Assembly: GCA_020137815.1 (NCBI GenBank)
Contig: CM035352.1
Span: forward strand, 8,176,416-8,240,415
Length of the DNA stretch: 64,000 bases
DNA from: Hormiphora californensis
Taxonomy: Eukaryota > Ctenophora > Tentaculata > Cydippida > Pleurobrachiidae
Direction of reading: 5' to 3'
Within the stretch, counting starts at the first letter, position 1; every line of letters begins with the position of its first letter. The notes under the pieces were generated by a model. That model saw only the letters and a program-made list of their open reading frames with translations, was not told the DNA's origin and did no database searches. This document shows, in pieces, positions 33,909 to 46,398 of the stretch. The position numbers and the translations under genes are program-made.

Positions 33909-36848
33909 TTATTCATCATTAAAAACTGCAAATTGTTTACTTTTGTAGCCCAGTAACAATTGTCCCGCAACAAGTGACACCTGGGAGGGCTCCACAATGT
34001 CCGTCTCTAGTTCCCCGACTACATTCAGCTCCAGTAAGTCCACTAAAGTCACCCTACCTCGGTTATCACAAATCAGCACCTGGTTCCGTGGTAACAACTG
34101 GATGCCGCCACTAACAGGCGAATCTAACCTCCTGCTTGTCATCTCCTCGGCTGTATGAGGGTCCCCCAGAACAATGGAAAGACCGACTAACACCAACCTT
34201 TCCTGCCAGACTAGTAACCGGGTCACATCGTGATGAGAGTAATCCACTGTACCCATCATATCCCCACTCTCAATACCCCAAACTGTAACCACACTCTCCC
34301 CACTACAGGTATAGAGCATCTCACCTAGAACTGCCAAACTCATCACTTTCTCATCATGATCATACTCTGTTAAAAGTTTCAGGGATTTAACTTTGTTGTT
34401 GGGCCCAATAACGGGCATCCACCGCCGCACTGAGGCGTCCCAGGATGACGTGAATATGACGTCATCACACCCCTGTGACGTCATGCTGCTGATGACGTCA
34501 TCATATTGTGACGTCACCAGTAGCATGTCTGTAACTGTGTCGAAATGAGCGGGAAAGGTAAGGTAAACAGTTCCCTGCTGCTTCGTCAGGAAGTAACATT
34601 TCCCATCCGCACTGCCCACACAAAGGGAGTGTTCCAGGTCTGCCACACATGTCAGGGATACATTACTAACCATCGCCCCGAACGCATACTTCATCTCAGG
34701 TAGCCGGTATGTAAAGATCATCCCCGAGGCACTCCCAACAAACACTAGCTGGCCACATTCCAAAAAGAATGTCACGTGATTCTTGACTGGAATCTCCTGG
34801 GAGCGGGTGAAGTTACCCAGGTTAATCCTTGATACTGATCCTCGTCGATCACCACATGATGGCTGCTGTTCCTCCGGTTCATCAACCACTAGCTCTCCCT
34901 CCTCCAAACCAACTGTTAGAGTTGCTGTTACTACCTCTCTCCTTCGCTCAGGGTGGGGTTTTGTAAAGATTTGAGTTGGAACTTGCCCGAACTCCTGGAT
35001 CTGCGTGATGATGGAGGCAGCCTCAGTTGGGTTGGTTATGGAGCCCAAATCAACTGAACCCGGGTAGCACAGGTGATGGAAAACATTGTGGGCCTGCTCA
35101 GCGTGGGCTCCTCTCTGCTTGTACCCAAATACGAGATCTATCCAATGATGAAGCCTGCTACTGACATGATCACTTTCAAGGGCAGCTCGCATCTTTTCCA
35201 CAAAATCCTGGGGGGAAGAGGCCCACGGGGGTAGGACCACACTCTCAACCTGTGCCCCGTTTTGGCGCTTTCCAAAGTGTATCCTTTGTTTGTTCTCCAA
35301 GAATGATCCATCACCTTCATAAAACTCAGGAATTAGTTCTTTGAAGTCAGCTGTGTTATTGGTAACACCCCTCCAACAATCCTCAACCCCAATAAACAAC
35401 CGATCAGGGTGATCAAATTTCCCGCCCATTAGACAGAGCATGAGATCGGGTCTACTTCGCATTAGGTAGTAGGTTACAAACCCTGGAGTGGAGTAGTGAG
35501 AGCCGTAGAGGAACTTGGGATCCGGCATCTCTGCATATCTCTCTAGCATTCCCTCTAACCTACCAGGATTTAATGCCCCTATCGGCTTGGAAAGATCTCG
35601 GTAAATACTGGGATCATCTAGGTCCAGTGTGGAGCTGGTATAGTCTGTGAGGACCCATGGAAATACGGGATATTGGGAGAGATTGTTACTTGTTCTATCT
35701 GAAATATTGTTCAGGTAGAGAAGATATTCAAAATTGGAAATAGAACCGTTCTGCCATTTCAGGGTCATGTTAGTTGGCGAGCTATCCACCAGACTATCAG
35801 AACAATAACTAGTCAGGATGTCGTACAGGGTGTCCCGTTTAGCCTCACTCGTCAGGACAAACAGATAATTCATCTGTTTACCCGTCACTGTATTGTCCGA
35901 TAGAAACACCTCGATCGCTAGAGGTCGGAGGCTGTAAGTTCTCCTGATCACCTGTCTGACACAGTCTAGCTTCCATTTTAGAATGTCAGCAACACTAAAG
36001 GCATTGTGGAAGGGCTGGAAGTATAGCCGGGATTTAGAAACTACAATCCGCCCCGGAACATTAACCAGTGGTTCCACCATATCGCACTCAAAGTTCCCGC
36101 ACTCCTGCTCGTAGAGATCATCAAAAAACATGGATTTAAAGGGGTAAAGGCTCTGTCTGTGGTGGGCTATCATGGCAATCATTGTCGTGTGTTCCTGGAA
36201 GTGGAGAGTGCTGGCCCGGTTTAGCTGCTGTAGGAAGGAGACAACATTCTCTGAGGAGACATAAAGGAGGGAAAAGTGGAAGGTGGTTGAGTCCCTGATA
36301 GTTGTAACAGGAGTGGTAGGTCCTGCAATTTGGTAGTGCATCTGTGTGTTCATCTTGAATAGCTCCCCTTCAATCTAATGATAAAAAAGAGGGTTAGCAA
36401 ATTATAACAGGGTGGGTTATAGAACATGCTTTAGACTCAGAGCAATGTAGAGATTAGAGATATTAGAAAGCGAAGGAGCTAAACCTTTGTTCTCCCTCTC
36501 TGATATATAAACAAACATGCAAAAGAGTGCTATGATAATGATAGAATCACACGAACCTTGCCTTTTAGTAGGTGGTTACTGTTGAAAGGATGGTAAGCCT
36601 CAATCTCACTCGTATCTCTCTGTCGTATCCTCAGTAGAGGATCAGTCTTGTTGGATGGCACGAAAACAAGGGACCTAGAACACACTTTGATTGTTACCCT
36701 GTACCCGTTTACCATCCTCGATACCAGCAGGGTAGTAGTCAACTGAGTAATCATCGAAATAGTACTCGTTGGGTTCTAGCATTCGGAGCGTGAAACGGGA
36801 GTCGGTTACTCCTGAAAACATCGCGTCCACCCTGCGGATATCCGCCCT
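33909..36848 (-). CDS. NSMAF: NSMAF/FAN, BEACH-WD40 protein (factor associated with neutral sphingomyelinase)
   Basis: In mammals this links TNF receptor signalling to neutral sphingomyelinase. One very large exon (33909-36374, 2,466 bp) holds most of the protein. The GRAM/PH-like part contains VNVPGRIVVSKSRLYFQPFH. The BEACH domain contains LSQYPVFPWVLTDYTS, YRDLSKPIGALN, KFLYGSHYSTPGFVTYYL, DFKELIPEFYE, LPPWASSPQDFV, WIDLVFGYKQRG and AHNVFHHLCYPGSVDL. WD40-like repeats follow (VIFTSSWDASVRRW, VMSLAVLGEMLYTCSGE). A preceding exon (36557-36848) encodes SRFTLRMLEPNEYYFDDYS then VTIKVCSRSLVFVPSNK, matching the human N-terminus, but these are in two frames with no room for an intron, so one base is wrong or the frame is broken near 36720. 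A further 5' exon may exist. Confidence 0.93.
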
Positions 36849-37015
36849 ACACAGATGGAAGAGTTTGTGTCAGTTATATATAACGGATGTTGGAAAGAGA
36901 ACAAAACTCGGGTTGTTACTGGTAAATGGGTACACAAGTCAGCCCTACAGTAGATAACACCGGCAGAAAGGAGGGGAGGGGATGGGGAGATAAAAACAGA
37001 TAGAATTACACACAA

Positions 37016-38171
37016 CTATTCAGAGTCACTTGAGTCACTGTACGCTAAGCCAAGTCCAGTTAAAAGTACTGGTTTTTCTGGAGATGTCACAACATTAGAA
37101 CTAGAAGGGCCAGCATTATTGTCCTTTAAAATATTTGATACAGAAGTTGTGCTCGGTGTTGAAACGTTAGGCTGGGGTTCTGAAACTGGTGGTGAAATGT
37201 CTTCAGATTTTAATTCTGTCGGTTTTGTTTTCTTCTTTTTGACAACCAACCCGGTCAATTTTGACTTCTTAGTAACCGGTAAGGCTGCTTTTTCTTTTTG
37301 CTTTGCAGATAATTTAAAGTTCGATATCACATTGACATCATCGCACTCCTCATTAACCCCCTCATCCTCCTCTGCCAATCTCTTCACACTCTTCCTCTTC
37401 TCCTCAAACATGTCCCTGGCTATCCTCGCATCCTCTTCATCTGCAAGCTCCTGGGGAGTTTTCTTGGCAGTCACCTCATCCAACATCGTGTCTATACTGG
37501 CGTTAGCGTTTCGAGCGTTTAGGTCCTTCAACTCCTCCAGGGCATCTATCACGTCCATCTCATTCTGAGGGGTAAAAAGGGTGTTAGCAAAGGGTGTTAG
37601 CATTGGGTGTTAGCATTGGGTGTTAGCATGTTAGCATTGGGTGTTAGCATGTTAACATTGGGTGGAAGTTTATTATTGTGTTTTATTATCAACAGATAAT
37701 AGTTAAATACACACAAAATATTTAGGAAGTATATATTACCTTGCTTTCCTTTGTTCGTTTCTCCAGGACTTTCATCGGATTTGCTTCATCCTCCTTTTCC
37801 ATTTTGGCCAACCGTCTCTCCTCCTGCTCAGCAAAGTCATGAGCCTGAAAGTTTCTATTCGCCCCTTGCTCACAAACATAATCCGTATTCTCTGGGTCTG
37901 TCCGAAAACTTATCTCAGCTAGGCATCTTGTACATTTGATGAAAAACCGGAAAATCTTCAGCCCCATGTAATCCATGTCTAGAACATCTTCTTTCTTAGA
38001 GTTGAACTTCTTTCCTTTATAAATGTACTCTCCACACGTGTTACACCGCATATTAAACGGCGCCATGATCCTTACAACGAACGTCTTCACCGGATTAGCC
38101 CTCATTCGAGGGAGCTTCGTCGGATCGAAGTCCGGTGGATAGTACTTGTTGAGCACTTTTCGGTCTGCCAT
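37016..38171 (-). CDS. YJU2: YJU2 / CCDC94 (CWC16 family) pre-mRNA splicing factor
   Basis: Two exons, 37740-38171 and 37016-37564 (326 residues). The N-terminus [17 protein letters not shown] followed by [20 protein letters not shown] and [10 protein letters not shown] is diagnostic. The two CxxC pairs form the zinc-binding fold that sits near the branch site during the first splicing step. It then has the conserved [14 protein letters not shown] and ELKDLNAR segments and a charged, low-complexity Lys/Glu/Ser tail ending SDSSDSE. Donor GTAATA, acceptor CCCCTCAG. The length matches the family. The intron contains a small TTAGCATTGGGTG-type tandem repeat. Confidence 0.96.
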
Positions 38172-38641
38172 AACTGATTACTCGGTCCTGAGAGGAGAGT
38201 CAAGATTTAACAGGGTCCAGGCCACAGGGAATATATTGCCTTCAGAGTTTTGGCAGAGATCGAAATCGAAAATCCGAAATCAAAAAAGACAAAATTCGGC
38301 ATCCAAAATTTCGACGGTTTTCGGCGCGCGCAGTTTAAATTTCCAACGCGCAAATACAAATGAATCGCGCGCGTTACTCCGCAAGCAACCCTGATACACC
38401 TGTGGAACGCAGTTTTGGTTCCGAACAGCACTTTGGCCCTGGAGCAACCCTTCCTTGGCAGACGAAGACAAATAGACTTTTCTAGAAAGTTGAAAATGTT
38501 AGAACACATTACAAACGGTGTTAATAAACTGTAGATATTAAATTAATAAATTAAACTTTTTAGGGTCCATGAAAAACCAGCACGGCCCCACCAAATCTCA
38601 AAAAACCAAAACTCTCCATTCACACTTCACTCAATTTACTC

Positions 38642-40232
38642 TCAGTCTCTATCAACATTTATCAAAATATCAGGCACAAAAGTGGGGTCATAAATCACAC
38701 GCCTCACAAAACATTGATCCAGCCAATTTTCGTCCAATCTGAGAGAATCGACAATTTTCTCCACCAATCTTTTGTGATCCTCAATCGCGTCCTTTGACTT
38801 CTGGCTTCCCCCGGTTTGGAATCTTTCACAGCGTCGAATAGAGACGATCAACCTGAGGAACAGTGAAATGAATTGAACTAGAGAGTTTTAGCCACTAGAC
38901 AAATGGGATGGAAATACCGGAATAGGTATTGGGAAGGTGCCAAAATCATAAAAACACGATGTTCGAGTGCCTTGGTAGAGGTCTAAGACGGGTAAACTCA
39001 CTTAATTAAATCCACATATTGAATAAGCTTGAGTGTTCCAGTATGCAGCTTGGTACATCCTTTCTCTTTCAACTTGTGTACAAGGTGATAGTCTGCTACG
39101 ACCATATCTCTGATTTTAAGATGCTCCATTCTCAGTCGAACAGATGATCTCGCTCTTTCTGGGAATACTATCTCGATAATCTGGGGAGAGGGGGGGGGGG
39201 TAGGTCAGGTAGGTAAGTACAGAGTACCCCTTAAAATTAGGATAAAGATAATTAGGGTGAACAACATGGAGTGCAATAAACCAACAAGGCTGGTTTAGGA
39301 GAGAAATTAAATTGGAATGAGAAATCAGAATTCTTACACTGACCTGGTGCATGAGAAAATGCCAAGTTCCCTGTCTCTGAGATCGGAGACATATCACCGA
39401 TCCTGTTTGGGCTCTCCTTCCGCGGTCCACCGTTCCATTGGAAATAGGGGTCTGAGGGTAGAGAGAGGTGTCAAAGCTGGGAATCGAGATGGGGCAAGTG
39501 GGAGAAAATAATTTATCCTGATGATGAGTGAGAAAAGGCTGAGAAATACTTACAAAGTAATTGATAGGAAAGAAATCCCATCCCTTTACAAGAAACTCGA
39601 AACAGATATTGATGGTCTTTTCCAATCTGGGATCTCTCTGTAGCAGGGGAGTAGAACTGGGAAACTGGGTCCGAACTTGATGGTATTGGGGACTCTCCCA
39701 GGTAAAGAAGACAGCGGGGGAAAAGGGCATGACATTGCTTGATTTACAGCTCTTATCCAGGGCATTGCCTCCCGTCGGGGTGCTCTTGTTGGAGTGGGTG
39801 GAAAAGGGACTAGCGGTGCTCCCGTTCGGTGTTTGTACGGCAGCGTCACTGAAATAGGGGAGGAATCAAGCATTTGGTAAGAAGGGAAAGAATGCCTACT
39901 GACAAGGGTTTGCAGAAAAAAGTTTCAAAAACCATGATTCAAGTTCTCAACCAGCTATCAATTTGTATTCAATTTGCAAAATCAGTTAAACGAGGACACT
40001 GAAAAGCTGCTGCAAACCTGAGGCACCGTTCTTTGTATTCTTTGAGAAAGGCCACTTTCGGTTTTTCAATGGGGCACGGTGAAATCTTGGGTGAAACAAG
40101 GGGCAGGTTTGGAGGTGACCTCCACAAATTGGGTGTGGTCATGCATGAGTTAATCCAAGTACTCGTCATGGGTGTGATGGTACTCGTGGGAGACACAAGC
40201 GGAAGGGAATCCGCCAGGGCAAAACTTGACAT
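38642..40232 (-). CDS. Unrecognised 335-residue protein, five exons
   Basis: Exons 40018-40232, 39554-39848, 39344-39451, 39002-39180 and 38642-38852 give 1,008 bp in one frame, each with GT/AG ends, so a real gene is very likely. The N-terminal third (MSSFALADSLPLVSPTS start) is Ser/Pro/Thr-rich. The C-terminal two thirds look globular: EKPKVAFLKEYKERCL, INICFEFLVKGWDFFP, GRRAQTGSVICLRSQRQGTW, IIEIVFPERARSSVRLRM, VVADYHLVHKLKEKG, LVEKIVDSLRLDENWLDQCF, FVPDILINVDRD. No signal peptide or membrane segment was seen and I do not recognise the family. A donor-like site at about 40330 (GGGCAAG/GTAAGA) could end a 5' UTR exon. It sits between YJU2 and Wnt on the same strand. Confidence 0.8.
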
Positions 40233-40239
40233 GTTAGTT

Positions 40240-41213
40240 GACAAAGCTGAGAAAGGATGTCACGATAATCAAGTTTAGCATTTTAGCAAGAGTCCTGAGA
40301 AAGAAGATCACATTGACAAGCCAATTCTTACCTTGCCCACTGCTGCGAAACTGACAAGCGAAAAACAAAGTTAACGAGACGCCGACAGAATGACACACGC
40401 TAGCGCGAACAAAGAGAGAGGGACTGAGCGAGCGTGTACAGATTATGAATGACCCCAACACCCCAAAACCCGCACGTGAATGCGCGCGCCACCCTGTCTA
40501 TCAGACAGCAGACATGTACTGAGTACATTGTGTCAGTTTGTCTGAGTGTGTCTGAGTACACGAATCTCGCTGCATTCCTTTTTTAACACTTCGTTACACT
40601 GTCCCCTCTCTTGTGTTGCAGTTCGTTGTTGTTTTTGCTGCCCAATCACCTTCCCGTACCCAGCCCAGTTTGCAACTTTGTTTGCAAAATACATTCCAAA
40701 ACCAAGATCAGGTGTGGTCAGAGTTTCCGTTTATTTTCAATTCGGATGACAGAATATGAAGGAAATGATGTCTAATATCCCCATTCTTTCTATACGTATA
40801 ATAAGTCACAGCTCTGTTCATGGTTACTGGTTCAATTCGAGCCATTTTTTCCGGTTTCCCCCTATTTTTGAGATCTTTTCATTCACTACCAGATTTCACA
40901 AACATCAACAAATCAAACTCGGTTAATTTGAAAGAAGTTAACGAATTTTTGTACAAATCAATAATTTGTGTTGCACAGCAAAAGCACCTCTGTAAGAAAA
41001 TCTGGCATTTTAAATTATGGACCAAATCAGTACACAAAAACAGTCCGTTGTCGCATTTTACGTTCAATTAAAAACTGTCTAGCTGCTTTCATCGTGCTCG
41101 AGATTTGACCACTAAAACAGTGTGTAGCTCCTGAACAAGCTAACATCTTATTGTGAGTCAGATCATCACAGAGCTGTGTGACCGAAAGAAGCTTCTTTGC
41201 TAAAACTAACGTC
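40240..41213. other. Spacer between the unrecognised gene and Wnt
   Basis: Probably the Wnt 3' UTR and the promoter or 5' UTR of the next gene. Nothing else was recognised. Confidence 0.5.
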
Positions 41214-44200
41214 TCATCTGCAGTAGTGTAAGGGCTGAGTGGTGTTGCATCGCTCACATCTCACCTCACAACAGTGAACATATCGACAGTGACAGTCCAC
41301 CTCTACCGTTTGGTATCTCGTGTAATATCCTCTCTGACAACACAACGCATCACAACTATCCCTACTCCGACCATACATGCTGACAGACGAGTGGAGAGAA
41401 CACTCCCGACCGGAGGTTCCTGCCCATCCCAGGTCCGGGTCGGGCAGGCAAAATGAGGGACTTTTCTCGTAGTACAATAGTTCATCAAGTCGAGGTTCTC
41501 GTGTCTGGCCTCCCTTTGCCGGTACTCTCAATTCATACCCAGAACGGCTGTGCAGGACTCGTCGAGCAAGATGGAATTTGTGGTTTAGATAGTCCCCAAT
41601 TAGTGAGAAGGAGGGCATCTTTCGGAGGCAGGTTTTAGTTGCACATGTTCCACTTATCCCGTGACATTTACACTCCAGTGTTAGTGTGTTTTGGAGGGCC
41701 TGGGAGGATTGATATGGAGTTAGCATGTGATGATTTAGTGATCACCGTGTTGTTTCCCGTCCCCTCTGTAGTTTCGATTATTTCCTCTTTAGACCCAACA
41801 TCCCCGTCCCCTCTAATTCTATATTTTCGATGAGTTTAGGCCACCTGACCCAACTCCCCCATTACCTGGATGCCTAGTCGGTTGTTATGTTCAACTACCA
41901 GCGCTTTTGTATCCACATTCCGTCTTGACCGGGTTGTGGGAGGTTCGAGCACTAATTTAGATGCTACTTCCACGTTATCACTACACTCATTCATGTGCCA
42001 CGAACTTCCTGGAGTGAAAAATTTGCTTGAAAAGGTGACAATCTGAATTATAATCAACTAATTTGATTAGTAGTTTGGTATAGCTTTGATACACATTAAG
42101 ATTTAAGCCTAAAATATTTGATTTCATATTTCTATTTTGCTTTATTTTAGCTCGTTATCACAAGGACCCCTAAATTGATGTAATATCACTTTGATGATCT
42201 ATCTGATTGCCCTATCCTGGTGTCACTCAGTCTGACTAAATGAGAAGAGCAAAGTGACAAGTTATGCTCATCATGTGACTATATCCATGGGGTTCTAGAA
42301 TGAATCGAAGGCTCAAGGTTGAATTGAAGGCTCAAGCTGTTGGTGAATAGGGCAATTGAATGCTATAAGGATTAAGGATATCCCGATCATACAAATATTT
42401 CGTAATATTGACAAACTAATTGCTCCAGACCCGTACTTGAAAAAAGAATCAAACTGAATACCTAAACCATGTTACTAATATATTTGGTATATTCCAAAGT
42501 CACATGGCAAATTACGCGGTGCCCTCTAAAACTGTTTTACTTGTCAGTTGTCACCTCTGAGTGCGAAAGTACTACTGGTACTACTGGTAGTGCCCTTCTG
42601 TTATTTTCTGATCGCACTTAGAGGTGACAAGTAGCAATCGGACCCCGATTTAACGGCACCCCGATTTAACGGCACCCCGATTTCAAGTGAGAGTGGACCG
42701 ACACAGAATTGGACAAGATTGATATAAAAACTCCGTGATCGAGGGGTCAATTTAAAGCAGAAAAAAGACAAAATAAGCAGATAACCATTCTCTACTACCA
42801 TACAACAATCTTGTCTAATTCTGTGTCGGTTCACTTTCACTTTAACGGCACCCCGATTTAACGGCAGGATAATCTTCCCCCGATATAAGAAAGTAACAGT
42901 ATTTGACCCTGATTTAACGGAAAAACCCTTTCCCCACGGGGTACCGTTAAATCGGTGTCCAACTGTACTAGTATACTATACTACCAACCTAAATCACTGG
43001 TACTAACCGTTTGTGTAGTGGAAGGTATTGTTGGGTGATTGGGACTTCTCACAGTAACACTCAGGCAGTAATCCCTCCCCACACGCATTGGTCAGCATAT
43101 AGGTTATACCAGCTGATAGGATTGCAAAACTAAATGCTGATTCTTTGTATCCTATGGGATGGAGTTGGATGTTAGGGACCAACTTACAAAAAAGTAGTCG
43201 GGTATGTTAACCATAAGCACTCGGGTATGTTTGTATCAAAATACGCACAAGGGTTAACTTACCCGAACTTACCCGTGCAGCACGAGTGCTGCACTGACAA
43301 CCAAATCAAAATACGTTTAGCTATCGCGTGCGGGTATTTATTATACCCCAAACACAAAAGTACCCGTACTTTTTTGTAAGTTGCTCTGTTAGAGAATAGA
43401 ACAACATGATGTGTTCCCCTTTTTTCTTACCACGGCTCAGTAGTTTTAAAAATGGTTGGTTGTCAACTGATGTACAGTTCCATCTGTTTCTCTGGAACTG
43501 TTGCTCACACTCGGATTGTGCCTATAATAAATAGTTGTAGAGTGAACATTAGTATTGTTGAAGTCATCTGCCTTTCTCAACCCTGTTTCACTGCGCCCCG
43601 CACGGCGAAACAAATGTAAATGAGGGTCAGAACATAACAAGAAATAACTGCGTTTCTAGATATTCTTACTTTTTTAATTCCATCCCTGACGAAATCCAGA
43701 ATGAACGGCTGATTTTTACAAAATGAAAAGTGCTGTTGGGACAATCCTGGTAGGTCGTCACAGGAAATATTCTTCTGACTCAAGCTGCTTACAGCCCTGA
43801 GGAAATAACAGGAGGGGATTAATGATGAGAAGCTTGAGAGAGAGAAAGTAGTCCGAAGTTTTCTCCCCGTTTCGATTGGTTTACCGGGACCATTCAAATA
43901 TGAATGGTTATGAGCTTATGGAAGATATAGGCTACATACTAGGGCAAATGGTAACAATAGAAGGAGTGAATATTATTTCTGAGTTATCTTAGAACAGTAG
44001 AACCGTGTCTAACTGAGCTGCTTGAGGGAAGGGTAACAGGCCGGTATATCGGCGTGACAGTTAATTGGGGGAATTTTATTTGTCCGGCTTGGTAAACCGA
44101 TTGTAGTTGCAGGGGGTGAATGTTGTTAATTAAAAACACGCAAGAAAGCAAATGGTGATAATTTACTTTTGAAATTGTTGGTGTACGTGTGTCGCCGGGT

Positions 44201-44888
44201 GTGACTGTGAGAATGTGCAAAATGAGACAAAATGTTATAGCGGCCTCTCCTCTCCTCTCCTCTCCTCTCCTCTCCTCTCCTCTCCTCTCCTCTCCTCTCC
44301 TCTCCTCTCCTCTCCTCTCCTCTCCTCTCCTCTCCTCTCCTCTCCTCTCCTCTCCTCTCCTCTCCTCTCCTCTCCTCTCCTCTCCTCTCCTCTCCTCTCC
44401 TCTCCTCTCCTCTCCTCTCCTCTCCTCTCCTCTCCTCTCCTCTCCTCTCCTCTCCTCTCCTCTCCTCTCCTCTCCTCTCCTCTCCTCTCCTCTCCTCTCC
44501 TCTCCTCTCCTCTCCTCTCCTCTCCTCTCCTCTCCTCTCCTCTCCTCTCCTCTCCTCTCCTCTCCTCTCCTCTCCTCTCCTCTCCTGCAGAACTCCAACC
44601 AAGACAATGACTAAAACAATGGAGCGGTTGAAGACGAGAGAGGCAAATTAGGGGCGAGACCATGATTGAACCGCGACTGAAACTGACACCGGGGATCCTG
44701 TGCAATTGATTTACTGCGGTGCCCCTAACTATCACAGAGCCCCGCTCCCGAGGGAGAGAGAGAGAGAGAGAGAAGGGGATATCAGAGGGTACTGTTTTAG
44801 TTGATAATATCGTTAGTACAACTTACACGATTATGTGAGGGGAGATGGCAGTCACCGCCATGCAAAGCAGATATATATTGGTGAGCAT
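41214..44888 (-). CDS. Wnt family secreted ligand
   Basis: Exons 44827-44888, 43670-43796, 43431-43521, 43008-43151, 41866-42008 and 41214-41699 total 1,053 bp (350 residues), all in phase. The first exon encodes a signal peptide ([20 protein letters not shown]). Then come [69 protein letters not shown] and the hallmark [16 protein letters not shown], whose Ser is the palmitoleoylation site in Wnts. The Cys-rich end has [37 protein letters not shown] and a final CR. Frizzled and LRP binding follows from the family. The subfamily was not assigned. Intron 1 holds the (CCTCT)n array and intron 3 a MITE. Confidence 0.96.
42635..42965. mobile_element. Diverged CGGACCCCGATTTAACGG MITE with a nested hairpin
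   Basis: Same family as 60029-60200 with AACGG in place of AGTGG: left CAATCGGACCCCGATTTAAC, right GTTAAATCGGTGTCCAACTG followed by TA. Nested inside (about 42683-42840) is a second inverted repeat, AGTGAGAGTGGACCGACACAG / CTGTGTCGGTTCACTTTCACT, an element within an element. It follows another short hairpin at 42540-42633 (CACCTCTGAGTGCG / CGCACTTAGAGGTG). All lie in a Wnt intron. Confidence 0.7.
43182..43383. mobile_element. 200-bp MITE in Wnt intron 3
   Basis: Inverted ends AACTTACAAAAAAGTA / TACTTTTTTGTAAGTT, with internal CGGGTATG and CCCGTAC motifs and a central GCAGCACGAGTGCTGC palindrome. No coding capacity. Confidence 0.7.
44245..44586. repeat. (CCTCT)n pentanucleotide satellite, Wnt intron 1
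   Basis: About 68 uninterrupted copies of a 5-bp unit over about 340 bp. It produces long false frames on both strands. Confidence 0.95.
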
Positions 44889-45231
44889 CGGTAAGAGAGA
44901 CAACATTCACAGTTCAACCAGCTGTTATTTGTTGGAGCTGATGAGATGGGGGGAGGGGGATGATCTTTGAGTGAGCGCCACCCATCCCACAAGCTCCACC
45001 CGGTCTGGTATCTATAGGCCCTATTGAGTTATAACTACAGTGTGAAATTGTGACACCCAGATGAATTAGATGAAAATAAAAGTTGTCCGCGTATATTGGG
45101 GCGGAGAAGAGAACAGGTCACATGCCGTCTCACAAAATAGACATGTCTAGTATTGAGTGAGAGGAAAAGAAGATAGAAAAAGATAGAAGATGATACGAGG
45201 TGAAGATGATAGAGATAATGGGAAACATTGG

Positions 45232-45233
<2 letters not shown>

Positions 45234-45321
<88 letters not shown>
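45234..45321. repeat. (GA)n microsatellite
   Basis: A pure GA tract in the gene-poor region upstream of Wnt. Confidence 0.93.
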
Positions 45322-45326
<5 letters not shown>

Positions 45327-46282
45327 AGATAGAGAGAAATATAGAGAGAAATAGGGCGGCCAATATAGTGTTCGAGAAAAGCACGAATTGATCACATGTG
45401 ATCACATGATTTCATAATCGAGAGTGGGAGGGTAGGGGATAGAATTATGTATGATATGAACTGTGGATCGAGCTGAGGGATTGACCCGTCAATTCATATT
45501 TGTCCACCAATTGCCATTTGTCATGCGGTGTCCCTCCTTTGAAAATTACAGCAAATTGAGTCGTGGGAGAGCAACTTCTCTCGTTCTCTTGTCCAGGTCA
45601 TTGTAAAATAAACTGACGACGACAGAACCTGGAACAACACACATGTACCTAACAGCTTGAGGTTGCGATCGGTTAGATACTAACCACCGGTTTTCATTCC
45701 AGTTGACTGTGTTGATCGCTCACCTGCACCCTATGATTAAAGCCACCAGAGCCAGCAAGTATCCTGGTATCCATGTACTTTTGCAACGGTGAGGAGTGTA
45801 GCGACATACCCCATACCAGGTTCCTTTGACACGTACTCAATAAACAAACAAAATAAATTGACGGTCAAAAATGGTATTGCAGCTTGAGTAAAATGTTTTG
45901 AACTGTTAGTTTAGAGATACGTACTATCTTATCTTATAACACGTACGTGATCGAGGTTTTGTACCCAAAAGAGTCGAGAAGGATCTTATAGGGAGGCGGG
46001 AATGATGTAGGATGTGAGAGCTGAGTATGGGTGCCGGGAAATTTTCACCCATTTACACACAAACCCACCGTCTAGCATTGTTGGCGAGGAAAGAAGATGT
46101 CAACAAAATGGTCAAAAGTAGAAAGGATCTTCTAGCCATCAATCATGTTTTCCAGCAATTAAAATCAGTACCATGTTATCAGTATCAAGACTAGAGTGTC
46201 TATCGAGTGAAAATAGAGAGAAAAATAGAGCAAGTGATAGATTTCTCCTTTTCCCGGCTCTGCATCTGTCACGTGACTACAG

Positions 46283-46398
<116 letters not shown>

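Noticed and set aside
44126-44735. Long EERRGE and SSPLL frames on both strands
   Set aside because: A 5-bp repeat is open in several frames at once; it lies in Wnt intron 1.
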